Source: Nocardiopsis algeriensis (GTDB lineage Bacteria > Actinomycetota > Actinomycetes > Streptosporangiales > Streptosporangiaceae). From it: a DNA stretch of 64,000 bases. The DNA is taken from contig NZ_JACHJO010000002.1 in assembly GCF_014203695.1 (NCBI RefSeq), positions 273,893-337,892 of the forward strand, given 5' to 3'. Shown piece by piece: positions 26,683 to 35,889 of this stretch. Under the pieces are notes generated by a model that was not told the DNA's origin, ran no database searches, and worked only from the letters and a program-made list of their open reading frames with translations. A program made the position numbers and the translations under genes. Numbering within the stretch: position 1 is the stretch's first letter; each line of letters opens with the position of its first letter.

Positions 26683-29600
26683 CTAGTTGCCGCCCTGCTC
26701 GTCCATCTGCTCCTGGATGGCTTCCAGGGCCTCGCGCAGGCGCTCGTCGGCCTCTTCCTGGGACTCGCGCGATTCCTCCCAGGCCTCCACCGCCTCGTTG
26801 AGGGCGTCGGTGAGGTCCTGGTCGGGGTTGTCCCCGGAGCCGGCCTCGGGCTGCTCCGGCTCCTCCTCGGCAGGCTCCTCCTCGGCCTCGGGCGGCGGGG
26901 CCTCGCCGTCGTCGAACAGGTTGCTCAGCGCGTCGGGGAGGTTGCTGCCGATGGCGACCTCCTCACCGAAGCCGACCATCACCTGCTGGAGCAGCGGGAA
27001 GGACGCCGCCCCGTCGCCGCCCGCCTGCACGTACAGCGGCTCGACGTAGAGCAGGCCGCCCGCGAACGGCAGCGTGAGCAGGTTGCCCCGCGTCACCTGG
27101 GCGTTGGACTGCTCCAGCGGCAGCAGCACCTCGCGGACGTCGGCATCCGCGTCGAAGGCGTTCTGCACCTGGCCGGGACCGAAGATCACGGTGCTGCGCG
27201 GCAGCTCCAGCAGCTTCAGCTGCCCGTAGTCCTCCGAGTTCGGGTCGCTGTTGACCGCCATGAAGGCCGCCAGGTTCTCACGTCCGCGCGGCACGTAGGT
27301 GGTGGTCAGCGAGAAGGCCTCCTCCTCCTCGCCCGGGAAGTGGATGGTCTGGCGGTAGGGGGGCTCGGGGCGGTCGGTGGCGCCGGTCGGGTCGTTGGGG
27401 ACCGTCCAGAAGTCCTGACCGCCGTAGAAGGCCGAGGCCTCGGTGACGTGGTACTCGCGCATGATCTCGCGCTGCACCTTGAACAGGTCGTCCGGGTAGC
27501 GCAGGTGCTCGATGAGCTCGTCGCTCATCTCGTCCCTGTCCGTGACGATGTCCGGGAAGGCGTCCATCCAGGTCTGGAGGACCGGGTCCTCCTCGTCCCA
27601 CGCGTACAGGGTCACCGTGCCGTCGTAGGCGTCCACGGTCGCCTTGACCGAGTTGCGGATGTAGTTGACCTGGTTGCCGGGCAGGGCGTTGACCTGCTGC
27701 ACCGAACCATCGGTGAAGGTGTCGGTCACCGCCTGGGTGAAGTCGATCCGGTTGGCGTACGGGTAGCCGTCGGAGGTGGTGTACGCGTCGACGATCCACA
27801 TGATCCGGCCGTCCACGACCGCCGGGTAGGGGCGGCTGTCGACGGTGAGGAAGGGCGCGACCTTCTCGACGCGGTCCAGCGGGTCCCGCTCGTAGATGAT
27901 GCGCGAGTCGTCGGTGATCGCGCTGTTGAGCAGGATGTTGGGTTCCTGGTACTTGATCGCGTACAGGACCCTGTCGAAGAACGAGGCCAGCTGCACGCCG
28001 CCGTCACCCTCGTAGCGGTTGTAGGCCTGGGAGCCGGCCGCGGTGTCCTCGCTCTCCTCCTGGGGGCCCTCCTCGCCCTCGGCGGGGGCCTCCTGCGCCT
28101 CCTCGCCCTCGGTCTGCTCGGCGTCGGCGGGGACCCGCGCCTCGTCGGGGCTCGGGCTCACCTCGGGCTCGACCGCGTCCTCCAGCGTGGGGACGTCGGT
28201 GTTCTCCTGCTCCGCGTCGAGGGGGTAGTCGTACTCCTCCTCCGCCTGGACGATGACGTAGTCGGCGCCCTCACGGCCGTAGTAGACCCGCGGCTCGTAC
28301 TCGCCGACGACCTCGCTCAGCTCACCGCGCGGCGGAATGTTGTACTCGGTGAAGACCGGGCGGCCCTCCGCGTCGATCTCGGTTCCCGCGGCGGCGACCA
28401 TGCCGTAGCCGTGGGTGTAGATCAGGTGCCGGTTCAGCCAGTTGTTCTGGTCGGAGGGCGGACCGTCCAGCTCGCGGACGGCGACGATCGTGTCGATCAG
28501 GTTGCCCTCGGAGTCGGGGTAGCGGTCGACCTCGAGCACGTCGGGGAACTGGTAGAAGCCGCGGACCTGCTGCATCTGCTGGAAGGTCTGCGAGACCACG
28601 GAGGGGTCTGCCAGGCGCACCGTGGTGCCCTGGGCCTCCTGCACCAGGTCGCTCGTGCTGAGCTCGGTGGTGGCGTCGTAGTCCTGCACCTCGGCGTCGG
28701 CGATGTCGTAGGCCTGCCGGGTGTACTCGATGTTGCGCTCGATGTACGGGCTCTCCAGGCGCTGCTCGTTCGGGCTGACCTGGAAGCGCTGGACGATCTC
28801 CGGGTAGGCGACACCGACCAGCACCGCGGACAGCACCAGGAGACCGAGGCTGGCCATGGGGACCATGGTGTTCTTGAAGTACACGTTCGCGAAGAACAGC
28901 ACGGCGCAGATGACGGAGATGACCGTGAGGATGGTCAGCGCGGTCTTGACCGCGTGCACGTCGGTGTAGGAGGCACCGAAGGTGTATCCGCGCTCGGAGA
29001 AGACCAGCCCGTAGCGGTCCAGCCAGTAGGAGCCGGCGCGCAGCAGCACGAAGAGGCCCAGCAGCACGGACAGGTGCACGCGGGCCGCCGGGGTGGCGCG
29101 CTGGCCGGTGTCGTTCTGGAGGCGGACGCCGCCGTACAGGTAGTGGACGATCACCGCGGCGATGAACGCGAGGACCACGGCCGCGTAGAGGTAGCCGAGC
29201 AGGATCCGCAGGAACGGGTAGGTGAACGCGAAGAAGGCGATGTCCATCCCGAACTCGGGATCGGCGAGGCCGAAGTCGACGCCGTTGACGAACTGCAGGT
29301 AGGAGCGCCAGTCACCGCTGGCCGCAGCACCGGACAGCAGGGCGAGAGCGCCCACGGCGATCCAGAAGAAGAGCTTGCGGTGCGGGTCGATGGACTGCCG
29401 GTAGCGGTCCAGGCCCTGCTGCTCCAGGTTCATCGGACGGATACCGGGGCGGGCCCGGTAGGCGAAGAAGATGCTGGCACCGACGATGACGGCCATCACG
29501 AGGGCGGCCGCGACGAACAGCAGCGCGCGGGTCCACAGCTCGGTCAGGAAGACCGAGGTGTAGCCGACGGAGCTGAACCATCTGTAGTCGGTCAGGAAGT

Positions 29601-29715
29601 TCGCGGCGAGCATCAGGGCCGCGATGATGACGACCACGGTCGCCGCGACTGGCGCGAGCAACCTTGATCGGCGAGGCATACGCGCAGGTGGTGCGCCGGG
29701 CGATCGGAAGCTCAC
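26683..29715 (-). CDS. UPF0182 family large membrane protein
   Basis: 1010 residues, the usual size for UPF0182/COG1615. About seven membrane helices in the first ~330 residues (starting APVAATVVVIIAALMLAANF) are followed by a large soluble, presumably extracytoplasmic region (~340-940) and an acidic Pro/Glu-rich tail. Function is unknown; the family is conserved in actinobacteria and cyanobacteria (Rv3193c in M. tuberculosis). GTG 29715 is taken as start, with a purine-rich GAGGGGGAGG upstream; a downstream ATG at 29679 lacks any ribosome binding site. It diverges from the PPA1309 gene. The complementary strand is open for over 1,000 codons but only as codon-bias mirror. Confidence 0.95.
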   Translation of the reverse strand: MSFRSPGAPPARMPRRSRLLAPVAATVVVIIAALMLAANFLTDYRWFSSVGYTSVFLTELWTRALLFVAAALVMAVIVGASIFFAYRARPGIRPMNLEQQGLDRYRQSIDPHRKLFFWIAVGALALLSGAAASGDWRSYLQFVNGVDFGLADPEFGMDIAFFAFTYPFLRILLGYLYAAVVLAFIAAVIVHYLYGGVRLQNDTGQRATPAARVHLSVLLGLFVLLRAGSYWLDRYGLVFSERGYTFGASYTDVHAVKTALTILTVISVICAVLFFANVYFKNTMVPMASLGLLVLSAVLVGVAYPEIVQRFQVSPNEQRLESPYIERNIEYTRQAYDIADAEVQDYDATTELSTSDLVQEAQGTTVRLADPSVVSQTFQQMQQVRGFYQFPDVLEVDRYPDSEGNLIDTIVAVRELDGPPSDQNNWLNRHLIYTHGYGMVAAAGTEIDAEGRPVFTEYNIPPRGELSEVVGEYEPRVYYGREGADYVIVQAEEEYDYPLDAEQENTDVPTLEDAVEPEVSPSPDEARVPADAEQTEGEEAQEAPAEGEEGPQEESEDTAAGSQAYNRYEGDGGVQLASFFDRVLYAIKYQEPNILLNSAITDDSRIIYERDPLDRVEKVAPFLTVDSRPYPAVVDGRIMWIVDAYTTSDGYPYANRIDFTQAVTDTFTDGSVQQVNALPGNQVNYIRNSVKATVDAYDGTVTLYAWDEEDPVLQTWMDAFPDIVTDRDEMSDELIEHLRYPDDLFKVQREIMREYHVTEASAFYGGQDFWTVPNDPTGATDRPEPPYRQTIHFPGEEEEAFSLTTTYVPRGRENLAAFMAVNSDPNSEDYGQLKLLELPRSTVIFGPGQVQNAFDADADVREVLLPLEQSNAQVTRGNLLTLPFAGGLLYVEPLYVQAGGDGAASFPLLQQVMVGFGEEVAIGSNLPDALSNLFDDGEAPPPEAEEEPAEEEPEQPEAGSGDNPDQDLTDALNEAVEAWEESRESQEEADERLREALEAIQEQMDEQGGN

Positions 29716-29921
29716 GCCTCCCCCTCGTTCTGGCTTGACAGGTGAGTTCGGTGCGCGTGTAGCGCTCTCTCAACAAAGAACTTCATTGGTGGCCTCCGGG
29801 TTCCCCAAACTGCTCCCCCACGGGTGACAAGGCCGCATCATTGGCGTATCGGAGCGGCATACTCCATGGTCCTTCGGACCCTACTTCCCCCGGGACAGGG
29901 CGGTGAGGCAGATGTATCGGT

Positions 29922-29927
29922 CACTAT
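29922..29927 (+). promoter_or_regulatory. Leaderless -10 element for the PPA1309 gene
   Basis: CACTAT, 6 nt before the GTG at 29934; no Shine-Dalgarno. Confidence 0.45.
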
Positions 29928-29933
29928 GGGAGC

Positions 29934-30440
29934 GTGTCGAACATTCGCGAAGCAGTCATGGACCTCGAACGCCACGCCGCGGCCCAGGGATGGGACCGGC
30001 CTCTGGGCCTCTACGCCCTGGTACCCACCGCCGAACTGCTCAAGGCCGAGCCCGGGCTCGCCGATCTCCTGGGCATCGGCGCTCCCGCCGACCCCGACGA
30101 GCTGACCCCCGTCGAGCAGGACCCGCTGCCCGCGGACCTCCCCCTGGAGGAGGCGCTCGGGAGCATCATGTGGCCCGAGGGCGTGGCCGGCTGCGCCCTG
30201 GTGATGGAGCGCCTGGCCGTGAAGGGGTCGGACGAGACCCTCGCCCCGGGCGAGGACCCCTCCGTGTCCGGCCGCGAGACCGAGGAGATCCGCATGGTCG
30301 CCGGCGTCCTGCGCGACGGCTCCCGGCACTGCGCGATGCGCATGCGCAGCCACGACAGCGAGGACGCGGTCCTCAACGGCGCCGACCTCATCCCGGCCCT
30401 GACCTCCGCCCTCGCCCTCACCCTCGACCTCGACTCCTGA
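29934..30440 (+). CDS. PPA1309 family protein
   Basis: 168 residues, soluble, with the actinobacterial PPA1309-family signature: RPLGLYALVPTAELL near residues 22-36, IMWPEGVAGCALVMERL (~78-94) and RDGSRHCAMRMRSHD. Function unknown. The family normally sits beside UPF0182 and the PDZ/Lon-like protease, as here. The GTG at 29934 appears to be leaderless. Its stop codon is the left edge of repeat block B. Confidence 0.85.
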   Translation: MSNIREAVMDLERHAAAQGWDRPLGLYALVPTAELLKAEPGLADLLGIGAPADPDELTPVEQDPLPADLPLEEALGSIMWPEGVAGCALVMERLAVKGSDETLAPGEDPSVSGRETEEIRMVAGVLRDGSRHCAMRMRSHDSEDAVLNGADLIPALTSALALTLDLDS

Positions 30441-30941
30441 CCCGCGAGGGCACCCGAACAAGGGAGCTGCGACCGAAAGCCGCCCGCCGAAGGCGGCGGC
30501 GGGCGACGTGCGGGCCGAAGCGAAGCGCCGGTCACCCTCAAGTCCACCCGCGCCCCAGGGGGTGTGCCGTGAGGGCGCCGGCGGGGTTCTGCAGGAGTGG
30601 AGCGAACACGCGAGGAACGAGCGTGTGAGCGCAGCGACGAAGAACCGCGCCTTGAGGGCGCCCGAACCGGGGCCGAAGCGAAGCGGAGGCCCCAAAGCAA
30701 ACACAGCGAGGGCGCCGGCGGGGTTCTGCAGGAGCGGAGCGAACATCCGAGGAACGAGGATGTGAGCGCAGCGACGAAGAACCGCGCCTTGAGGGCGCCC
30801 GAACAAGGGGGCTGCGGCCGTAGGCCGTCCGTTGAGGGTGGTGGCGGGCGACGGGTGGGCCAAAGCGAAGCGGAGGCCCCAAAGCAAGCACAGGAGCGCA
30901 GCGACGAAGAACCGCGCCCAAAGGCGCCCGAGCAAACACCA
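30441..30941 (+). repeat. Repeat block B: composite array of the 123-bp unit with a nested ~50-bp module
   Basis: Full unit at 30571-30693; second unit 30708-30880 whose last hairpin is split by a ~50-bp module (30810-30861) related to tandem repeat C; a diverged module copy at 30448-30527; and a truncated unit at 30893-30938. The variable-stem hairpins are at 30606-30626 (ACACGC/GCGTGT) and 30743-30763 (ACATCC/GGATGT), both with loop GAGGAACGA. The block fills the whole interval between two converging stop codons. Same orientation as block A. Confidence 0.9.
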
Positions 30942-32012
30942 CTAGCAGCGGGGCAGGCTGCCCTCACCGGTGCGGATGGTCTCCAGGGCCTCGACCGCAT
31001 CGGTGAGGGTCTCGATGCGCACGACCTCGATCTCTCCGGAGGCCGCCGACTCGGTCGTCTGCGAGCAGCTCTCGGCGGCCACGAAGAAGTACTCCGCCCC
31101 CGCGCGCTGGGCGCTCACCATCTTCTGCTGGATGCCGCTCACCCCGCCGACCGTGCCCGCGGGGTCGATGGTGCCCGAACCGGCGATGTCGGCGCCGCCG
31201 GTGAGGCTCTCCTGGCTGAGGCGGTCCATGATGCCCAGGGCGAACATCATGCCGGCGCTCGGGCCGCCGATGTCGCCGACGGTGATCTCGACGTCGACGG
31301 GGAAGTCCATGTCGTCGGCGAGCATGATGCCGACTGCGGGGCCGCCGTCGTTCTCGGCGACCTCCATCTCCACGTCCAGCCGCTCGCCGTCCCGCTCCAG
31401 GGTGAGTTCGACCGTGTCCCCGGGTTCGTGCGCACCGACCATCTCCACGACAGCGGTGCTGCCGGCGGCCTCCTCGTCCTCCTGCGGGAAGGAGGTGGGA
31501 ACGGTCACGCCGTCGACCGCCACGACGATGTCGCCCGGCTCGGCCACCCCGTGGGCGGGCAGGCCCTCGACCGTGTCGCCGACCACGGGCACCGCCTCAT
31601 AGCCGATGCCCATCTCGCCCAGCGCGGCGGCGGTCGCGTTGGTCTGGGAGTCGTTCATCTGGACGGCCTGCTGCTCGCTGACCTCTTCCTGGGTCCGCCC
31701 TGCGGGGAAGAGCAGTTCCTCGGGCATGACCGCCTCGTTCGGCGAGAGCCAGGCGGAGACGACGGTGAAGAAGTCGAGCCGGTGCTGGGGACCGCCCGCG
31801 TATTGCACGGTCACCATGGACAGCGATCCCTCGTGCTCATAGCTCTCGGCGCCGCCGATCCGGATGACCGGCTCCCCCTCGTTCTCCCCCACCGTGTCCA
31901 GGGTGAGGCCCGGTCCGGCGACCAGGTACGGCATCGGCAGGAAGCGGCTGCCGACCCCGAGCCCGATGAGGAGGACGAGGGCGACAACAAGGGTCATGAC
32001 ACGACGAACCAT
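30942..32012 (-). CDS. YlbL-like membrane-anchored PDZ / Lon-type S16 serine protease
   Basis: 356 residues. One N-terminal membrane anchor (MTLVVALVLLIGLGVGSRF), a PDZ domain (~residues 120-215; GLPAHGVAEPGDIVVAVDGV) and a Lon-type proteolytic domain with the Ser-Lys dyad: GPSAGMMFALG (~253-263; catalytic Ser) and GIQQKMVSAQ (~301-310; catalytic Lys). It should act on the outer side of the membrane; substrates are unknown (M. tuberculosis Rv3194c is the counterpart). ATG 32012 is preceded by TAAGGT at 7 nt, so it is probably leaderless. The stop codon abuts repeat block B. Confidence 0.92.
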   Translation of the reverse strand: MVRRVMTLVVALVLLIGLGVGSRFLPMPYLVAGPGLTLDTVGENEGEPVIRIGGAESYEHEGSLSMVTVQYAGGPQHRLDFFTVVSAWLSPNEAVMPEELLFPAGRTQEEVSEQQAVQMNDSQTNATAAALGEMGIGYEAVPVVGDTVEGLPAHGVAEPGDIVVAVDGVTVPTSFPQEDEEAAGSTAVVEMVGAHEPGDTVELTLERDGERLDVEMEVAENDGGPAVGIMLADDMDFPVDVEITVGDIGGPSAGMMFALGIMDRLSQESLTGGADIAGSGTIDPAGTVGGVSGIQQKMVSAQRAGAEYFFVAAESCSQTTESAASGEIEVVRIETLTDAVEALETIRTGEGSLPRC

Positions 32013-32019
32013 GCTGCAC

Positions 32020-32025
32020 ACCTTA
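32020..32025 (-). promoter_or_regulatory. Leaderless -10 element for the YlbL-like gene
   Basis: Minus-strand TAAGGT, 7 nt before ATG 32012, in the 35-bp gap after moaE. Confidence 0.5.
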
Positions 32026-32047
32026 TTGCCGCCGGCGCGGGGAGGGG

Positions 32048-32485
32048 TCAGGAAGCCCCCACCCACTCCTGTCCGCCGTCGTGGAAGGCCTGGTGCTTCC
32101 AGATGGGCACCTGTGCCTTGAGGTCGTCGATCAGGCGCCGGCAGGCGTCGAAGGCCTCCTGGCGGTGCTCGGCCGAGGCGGCGACGACCACCGCGATGTC
32201 GCCGATCTCCAGTTCGCCGACCCGGTGGACCGCGGCCATCTTGACGACAGGGCGGCCGGGGACGGTGGTCTCGGCCAGGACCTTCTCCATGACGGAGCGC
32301 AGCTGCGCCTCGACGGTGGGGTGCGCCGAGTAGCCCAGGCGCGCCACGTCGCGGCCGTGGTCGTGGTCGCGGACGGTGCCGATGAAGACGGCGGTGCCCC
32401 CCGCTCTGGGATCGGCGACCGCGGCGAGGACCTCGTCCACCGACAGGGGGGTGTCACGTACGGATGCGAGCGTGATGTGTTCCAC
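32048..32485 (-). CDS. moaE: Molybdopterin synthase catalytic subunit MoaE
   Basis: 145 residues. FIGTVRDHDHGR (~residues 34-45), MEKVLAETTV, VVKMAAVHRVGELEIGD and the C-terminal VPIWKHQAF with the catalytic lysine are all diagnostic. MoaE works with thiocarboxylated MoaD to insert the dithiolene sulfurs into precursor Z. No MoaD is visible in the window; MoeZ, which activates MoaD-like proteins, is at 53.5-54.7 kb. GTG 32485 appears leaderless. Confidence 0.96.
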   Translation of the reverse strand: MEHITLASVRDTPLSVDEVLAAVADPRAGGTAVFIGTVRDHDHGRDVARLGYSAHPTVEAQLRSVMEKVLAETTVPGRPVVKMAAVHRVGELEIGDIAVVVAASAEHRQEAFDACRRLIDDLKAQVPIWKHQAFHDGGQEWVGAS

Positions 32486-32491
32486 GACAAG

Positions 32492-32497
32492 ACCGTA
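32492..32497 (-). promoter_or_regulatory. Leaderless -10 element for moaE
   Basis: Minus-strand TACGGT, 6 nt before GTG 32485. Confidence 0.5.
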
Positions 32498-32594
32498 TCA
32501 ACAGGACGTTCCCCCATGTCATCACACGCGTGCATGTTCCCCGACACATGCACGCGCCGCGTGCATGCGTCCCGCGCGGGCGGGGCGCCGGCCG

Positions 32595-33725
32595 TCAGCC
32601 ACCGCCCTTGCGTTTGCGCAGATGGCGAATGGTGACCGCGGTTCCGATGGCGGCGGCGGCCGCACCCGCGGCGCCGGCGGCGGTGATGGTGACCTCCTTG
32701 CGGCCGATGCTGCGGCCCGCCAGGGCGTGCCTGCCGCTGCTGGAGTCCAGCAGGACCTCCAGCGCCGCCTCGTTGTCGTAGGCGGGCTTCCACCCGGCCC
32801 GGCGCAGCGACGCGCAGTCCACCACGCACGGGTAGACGAGGAACTTCAGCTCCGCCTCCGCGGCCGGGGTGATCCGGGCCTGGTGGAGGCGGCGGGCCGC
32901 GCCGAAGGCCAGGTTGGCGGGGACCTCGAAGTGCTTCATCCCCGACAGCCGCTCCACCTCTCCCTGGGGAAGGGAGCCCTCGGAGGCCACGGCGACCACG
33001 CCGTCGGGTCCGTGGACCCCGTGCAGGGCGCAGAAGGCCAGGGCGCCGACCAGGTCCTCCACGTGGCAGAACTGCCAGTGCTGCTCGTGGCCCTTGACCG
33101 TGAGCAACCGGGGTGCGGAGAAGTGGCGGCTGAGGAGGGTGTCGAGGCCGGGGCCCACGAGGGGGGCGGGGCGCACGACGGTGACGGTGAGGCCGGGATG
33201 GGCGCGGCGGGCGCGTTCGGCCAGGCTCTCGATCTCGGCGAAGTCGCCGGTCAGACCGTCGCTGTTGTCCGAGACCCGGGCGGAGTCCTCCGGCAGGGGG
33301 ACGGGGTTGTCGGGTGCGGCACCGTAGACCATGGTCCCGGTCACCAGGACGACGCGCGGCACCCCCGACGCCGCGGCGGTGGTCAGGACCGTCTGGGCCG
33401 CCCTGACGTTGTGCGCGCGCCGTTCGGCGGGGTGCGTGTCGAGGGAGCGGTCGTCGGCCGTGTGCACGAGGACGTCGACCCTGTCCAGGCGCGAGACCAG
33501 TCCGGGGTCGCACACGTCGGCGATCCGCCACGTGACGCCGCGCACGTCGGCGAACTCCTTGTCGATGGCGACGACTTCCCGGAGAAGCCCGGAACCTTCT
33601 CCGGCGGCCAGGCGTTCCACAAGGAGCCGGCCCACTCCGGAGGACGCACCGGTAACCGCGACCACTGTCCCGGGCCCTCCGGACCGGCTGTGCTCTGGGC
33701 GAACCTGGTTGCTTTCGGTATTCAC
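32595..33725 (-). CDS. NAD(P)-dependent epimerase/dehydratase-like SDR with C-terminal membrane segment
   Basis: 376 residues. An extended SDR Rossmann domain begins TVVAVTGASSGVGRLLVERL (~residues 20-39); VLVTGTMVYGA holds the region of the catalytic Tyr, but the usual YxxxK is not evident, so it may be an atypical SDR. A hydrophobic Ala-rich segment followed by RKRKGG at the C-terminus suggests membrane association. Substrate unknown. GTG 33725 follows GGGAG at 9 nt. It diverges from the Zincin_2 gene. The frame continues upstream on the minus strand far past this start but only as mirror sequence of that gene. Confidence 0.85.
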   Translation of the reverse strand: MNTESNQVRPEHSRSGGPGTVVAVTGASSGVGRLLVERLAAGEGSGLLREVVAIDKEFADVRGVTWRIADVCDPGLVSRLDRVDVLVHTADDRSLDTHPAERRAHNVRAAQTVLTTAAASGVPRVVLVTGTMVYGAAPDNPVPLPEDSARVSDNSDGLTGDFAEIESLAERARRAHPGLTVTVVRPAPLVGPGLDTLLSRHFSAPRLLTVKGHEQHWQFCHVEDLVGALAFCALHGVHGPDGVVAVASEGSLPQGEVERLSGMKHFEVPANLAFGAARRLHQARITPAAEAELKFLVYPCVVDCASLRRAGWKPAYDNEAALEVLLDSSSGRHALAGRSIGRKEVTITAAGAAGAAAAAIGTAVTIRHLRKRKGGG

Positions 33726-33788
33726 TCCGGGCGACTCCCAGCTAACGTGACAGTGGAGACCAAATCTAATCCTGCCTGAGGTCTGATC

Positions 33789-35192
33789 GTGAGCGACCTT
33801 CCCTTCGGTTTCAGCATGCCGAACGATCCCGACGACGAGTCCGGACGCCATGGTGGCGGCTCCGGCTCGGGTGCCGGCAGCGGCGGCCCGGGCGGTGGCG
33901 GCATGCCCGAGGGCTTTCCGTTCGGCGACCCGCAGCAGATGGCCGACATGCTGCGCCGCTTCGCCGACATGATGTCGTCCCAACCCGCACCCGGCGGCGC
34001 CGGAGGCGCACAGAGCGGTTCGGGCATCAACTGGAGCGCGGCCAAGGACATCGCGCGCCAGATCGTCGCCCAGAAGGGCGACCCGAGCGTACCCGCCGGC
34101 GACTACGCCAAGGTCGTGGACGCGCTGCGCCTCGCCGACCTGTGGCTCGACCAGGCCACCGACCTGCCCTCGGGCATCCAGACCGCCCAGGCGTGGAGCC
34201 GCTCGGAGTGGGTCGAGCGGACGATGGACTCGTGGGTCCAGCTGTGCGACCCGCTCACCAGCAAGACCGTGCGCTCGATGGGCCAGAGCCTGCCCGAGGA
34301 GATGCAGTCCGTGGCGGGGCCGCTGCTGGGCATGATCCAGCAGATGGGCGGCATGATGGTCGGCCAGCAGGCCGGACAGGCCATCGGCGAGCTCTCCCAG
34401 GAGGTGGTGGGCACCGCCGACATCGGCCTGCCGCTGGCCGGTGAGGGCACCGCCGCGCTGCTCCCCCGAGGGGTGGAGAGGTTCAGCGAGGGCCTCCAGG
34501 TGCCCGACGACGAGGTACGGCTGTACCTGGCGGCGCGGGAGGCCGCGGTGCACCGGCTGTACTCGCACGTGCCGTGGCTGCGCTCGCACCTGTCCCGCCT
34601 CGTCGCCGAGTACGCGGACGGCATGTCCTTCGACGCCGCCGCTCTGGAGGACCGTCTCGGCGAGATCGACATCAGCGACCCCGAGTCGCTCCAGCAGGTG
34701 CTGGGCAGCGCGGAGGGCGGACTGTTCCAGCCCGAGGACACGCCGCAGCAGAAGGCGGCGCTGGCCCGGCTGGAGACCACGCTGGCGCTCATCGAGGGCT
34801 GGGTGGCCAACGTGGTGTCGGCGGCGGTGAGCGGCCGCCTCCCGCAGGCCGGCGCGCTGGCCGAGGCCACGCGGCGGCGCCGGGCCACCGGCGGACCCGC
34901 CGAGCACACCTTCGCCGCCCTGGTGGGCCTGGAACTGCGCCCGCGCCGCCTGCGCGAGGCGTCGGCTCTGTGGGCCGCCCTGGAGCAGGCGCGCGGGGTC
35001 CAGGGCCGCGACGCGCTCTGGCAGCACCCGGACCTGATGCCCGGAAGCGAGGACCTGGACGACCCGGAGTCCTTCGTCAGCGGTGGGAACGAGACCGAGT
35101 TCGACATCTCGGCACTGACCGAGGAGGGCCCCGGCACATCCGGGCGCCGGCCCGAGGACGAGGAGGACGGCGAGCGGGGAGAGGACTCCTAG
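33789..35192 (+). CDS. Zincin_2/DUF2342 family putative metal-dependent hydrolase
   Basis: 467 residues. A Gly/Ser-rich N-terminal stretch precedes the DUF2342 (Zincin_2) domain, with conserved segments LGMIQQMGGMMVGQQAGQAI (~residues 180-199), GLPLAGEGTAALLP and REAAVHRLYSHVPWLRSHL (~249-267). Family members with an HExxH-like site are described as zincin-like; here the corresponding helix reads AAVHRLYSH, so a metal role is plausible but not proven. Counterpart of M. tuberculosis Rv3195. The stop is directly followed by the NUDIX gene, so the two are co-translated. Confidence 0.85.
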   Translation: MSDLPFGFSMPNDPDDESGRHGGGSGSGAGSGGPGGGGMPEGFPFGDPQQMADMLRRFADMMSSQPAPGGAGGAQSGSGINWSAAKDIARQIVAQKGDPSVPAGDYAKVVDALRLADLWLDQATDLPSGIQTAQAWSRSEWVERTMDSWVQLCDPLTSKTVRSMGQSLPEEMQSVAGPLLGMIQQMGGMMVGQQAGQAIGELSQEVVGTADIGLPLAGEGTAALLPRGVERFSEGLQVPDDEVRLYLAAREAAVHRLYSHVPWLRSHLSRLVAEYADGMSFDAAALEDRLGEIDISDPESLQQVLGSAEGGLFQPEDTPQQKAALARLETTLALIEGWVANVVSAAVSGRLPQAGALAEATRRRRATGGPAEHTFAALVGLELRPRRLREASALWAALEQARGVQGRDALWQHPDLMPGSEDLDDPESFVSGGNETEFDISALTEEGPGTSGRRPEDEEDGERGEDS

Positions 35193-35765
35193 GTGTCACT
35201 GCACGCCGACGCACGGGCGGTGCTGTCCGCCTGGACCGCGCCCGACCTCCGGCAGGAGGAGCTGCGGCGCCTCTACCTGGAGCACCTGGACACCCACGAG
35301 AACGGCATGTGGCGCGCATGCCTGCCGGGCCACATCACGGCGAGCTCCGCGGTGATCTCCGCCGACGGCCGCCACGCGGTGCTCACCCTGCACAGGGTCC
35401 ACCGCATGTGGCTGCAGACGGGCGGGCACTGCGAGCCCGAGGACACCTCCCTGGCGGGGGCGGTACTGCGTGAGGCCACCGAGGAGTCGGGGATCCGGGG
35501 TCTCACCCTCCTGCCCGGAGGACCGCTGAGGCTGGACCGGCACCCGGTTCCGTGCGGGGGCGGCAGCTTCCACCTGGACGTCCAGTACGCGGTGCTGGCC
35601 CCGCCGGACGCGGTGTTGGTGCGCGACCCGGACGAGTCGGCCGACCTGGGCTGGTTCCCCGTGGACGACCTCCCCGAACCCACCGACGAGGTGACGCGCT
35701 CGCTGGTGCGCGCCGCGGCCGAGGCCGTGGCCGCCCATCGGGAGGCGGGCGCGGTCGAGGGGTGA
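35193..35765 (+). CDS. NUDIX hydrolase
   Basis: 190 residues. The Nudix helix carries REATEESGI (~residues 96-104), the core REUxEExGU, preceded by GGHCEPED; spacing in the first half differs slightly from the canonical GX5EX7 pattern but matches a common GGH variant. It should hydrolyse a nucleoside-diphosphate-X compound; the substrate is not predictable. GTG 35193 begins on the base after the Zincin_2 stop. A hairpin with GTCCGCG arms (35787-35809) follows. Confidence 0.88.
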   Translation: MSLHADARAVLSAWTAPDLRQEELRRLYLEHLDTHENGMWRACLPGHITASSAVISADGRHAVLTLHRVHRMWLQTGGHCEPEDTSLAGAVLREATEESGIRGLTLLPGGPLRLDRHPVPCGGGSFHLDVQYAVLAPPDAVLVRDPDESADLGWFPVDDLPEPTDEVTRSLVRAAAEAVAAHREAGAVEG

Positions 35766-35786
35766 CCCGGGATCCGGACCGCTCGG

Positions 35787-35809
35787 CGCGGACACGGTCC
35801 GGGTCCGCG
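35787..35809. terminator. Hairpin between the converging NUDIX and metallopeptidase genes
   Basis: CGCGGAC (35787-35793) pairs with GTCCGCG (35803-35809). Confidence 0.45.
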
Positions 35810-35889
35810 GTACGGATCCTCTCGCCGGCCCGGGGGACCGGGTTCCCCGCGGGGGCGTCTCTCCCGGACAGGTCTCGGGCAGAGGGGCC

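Noticed and set aside
26602-29667. A plus-strand open frame of over 1,000 codons opposite the UPF0182 gene
   Set aside because: Its translation is Val/Leu/Gly/Arg-rich without any domain, and the opposite strand encodes a full UPF0182 protein. It is a mirror effect of extreme third-position GC.
30508-30765. Short open frame in repeat block B
   Set aside because: Same repeat-derived peptide; it begins and ends inside the repeats and overlaps the nested module boundaries arbitrarily.
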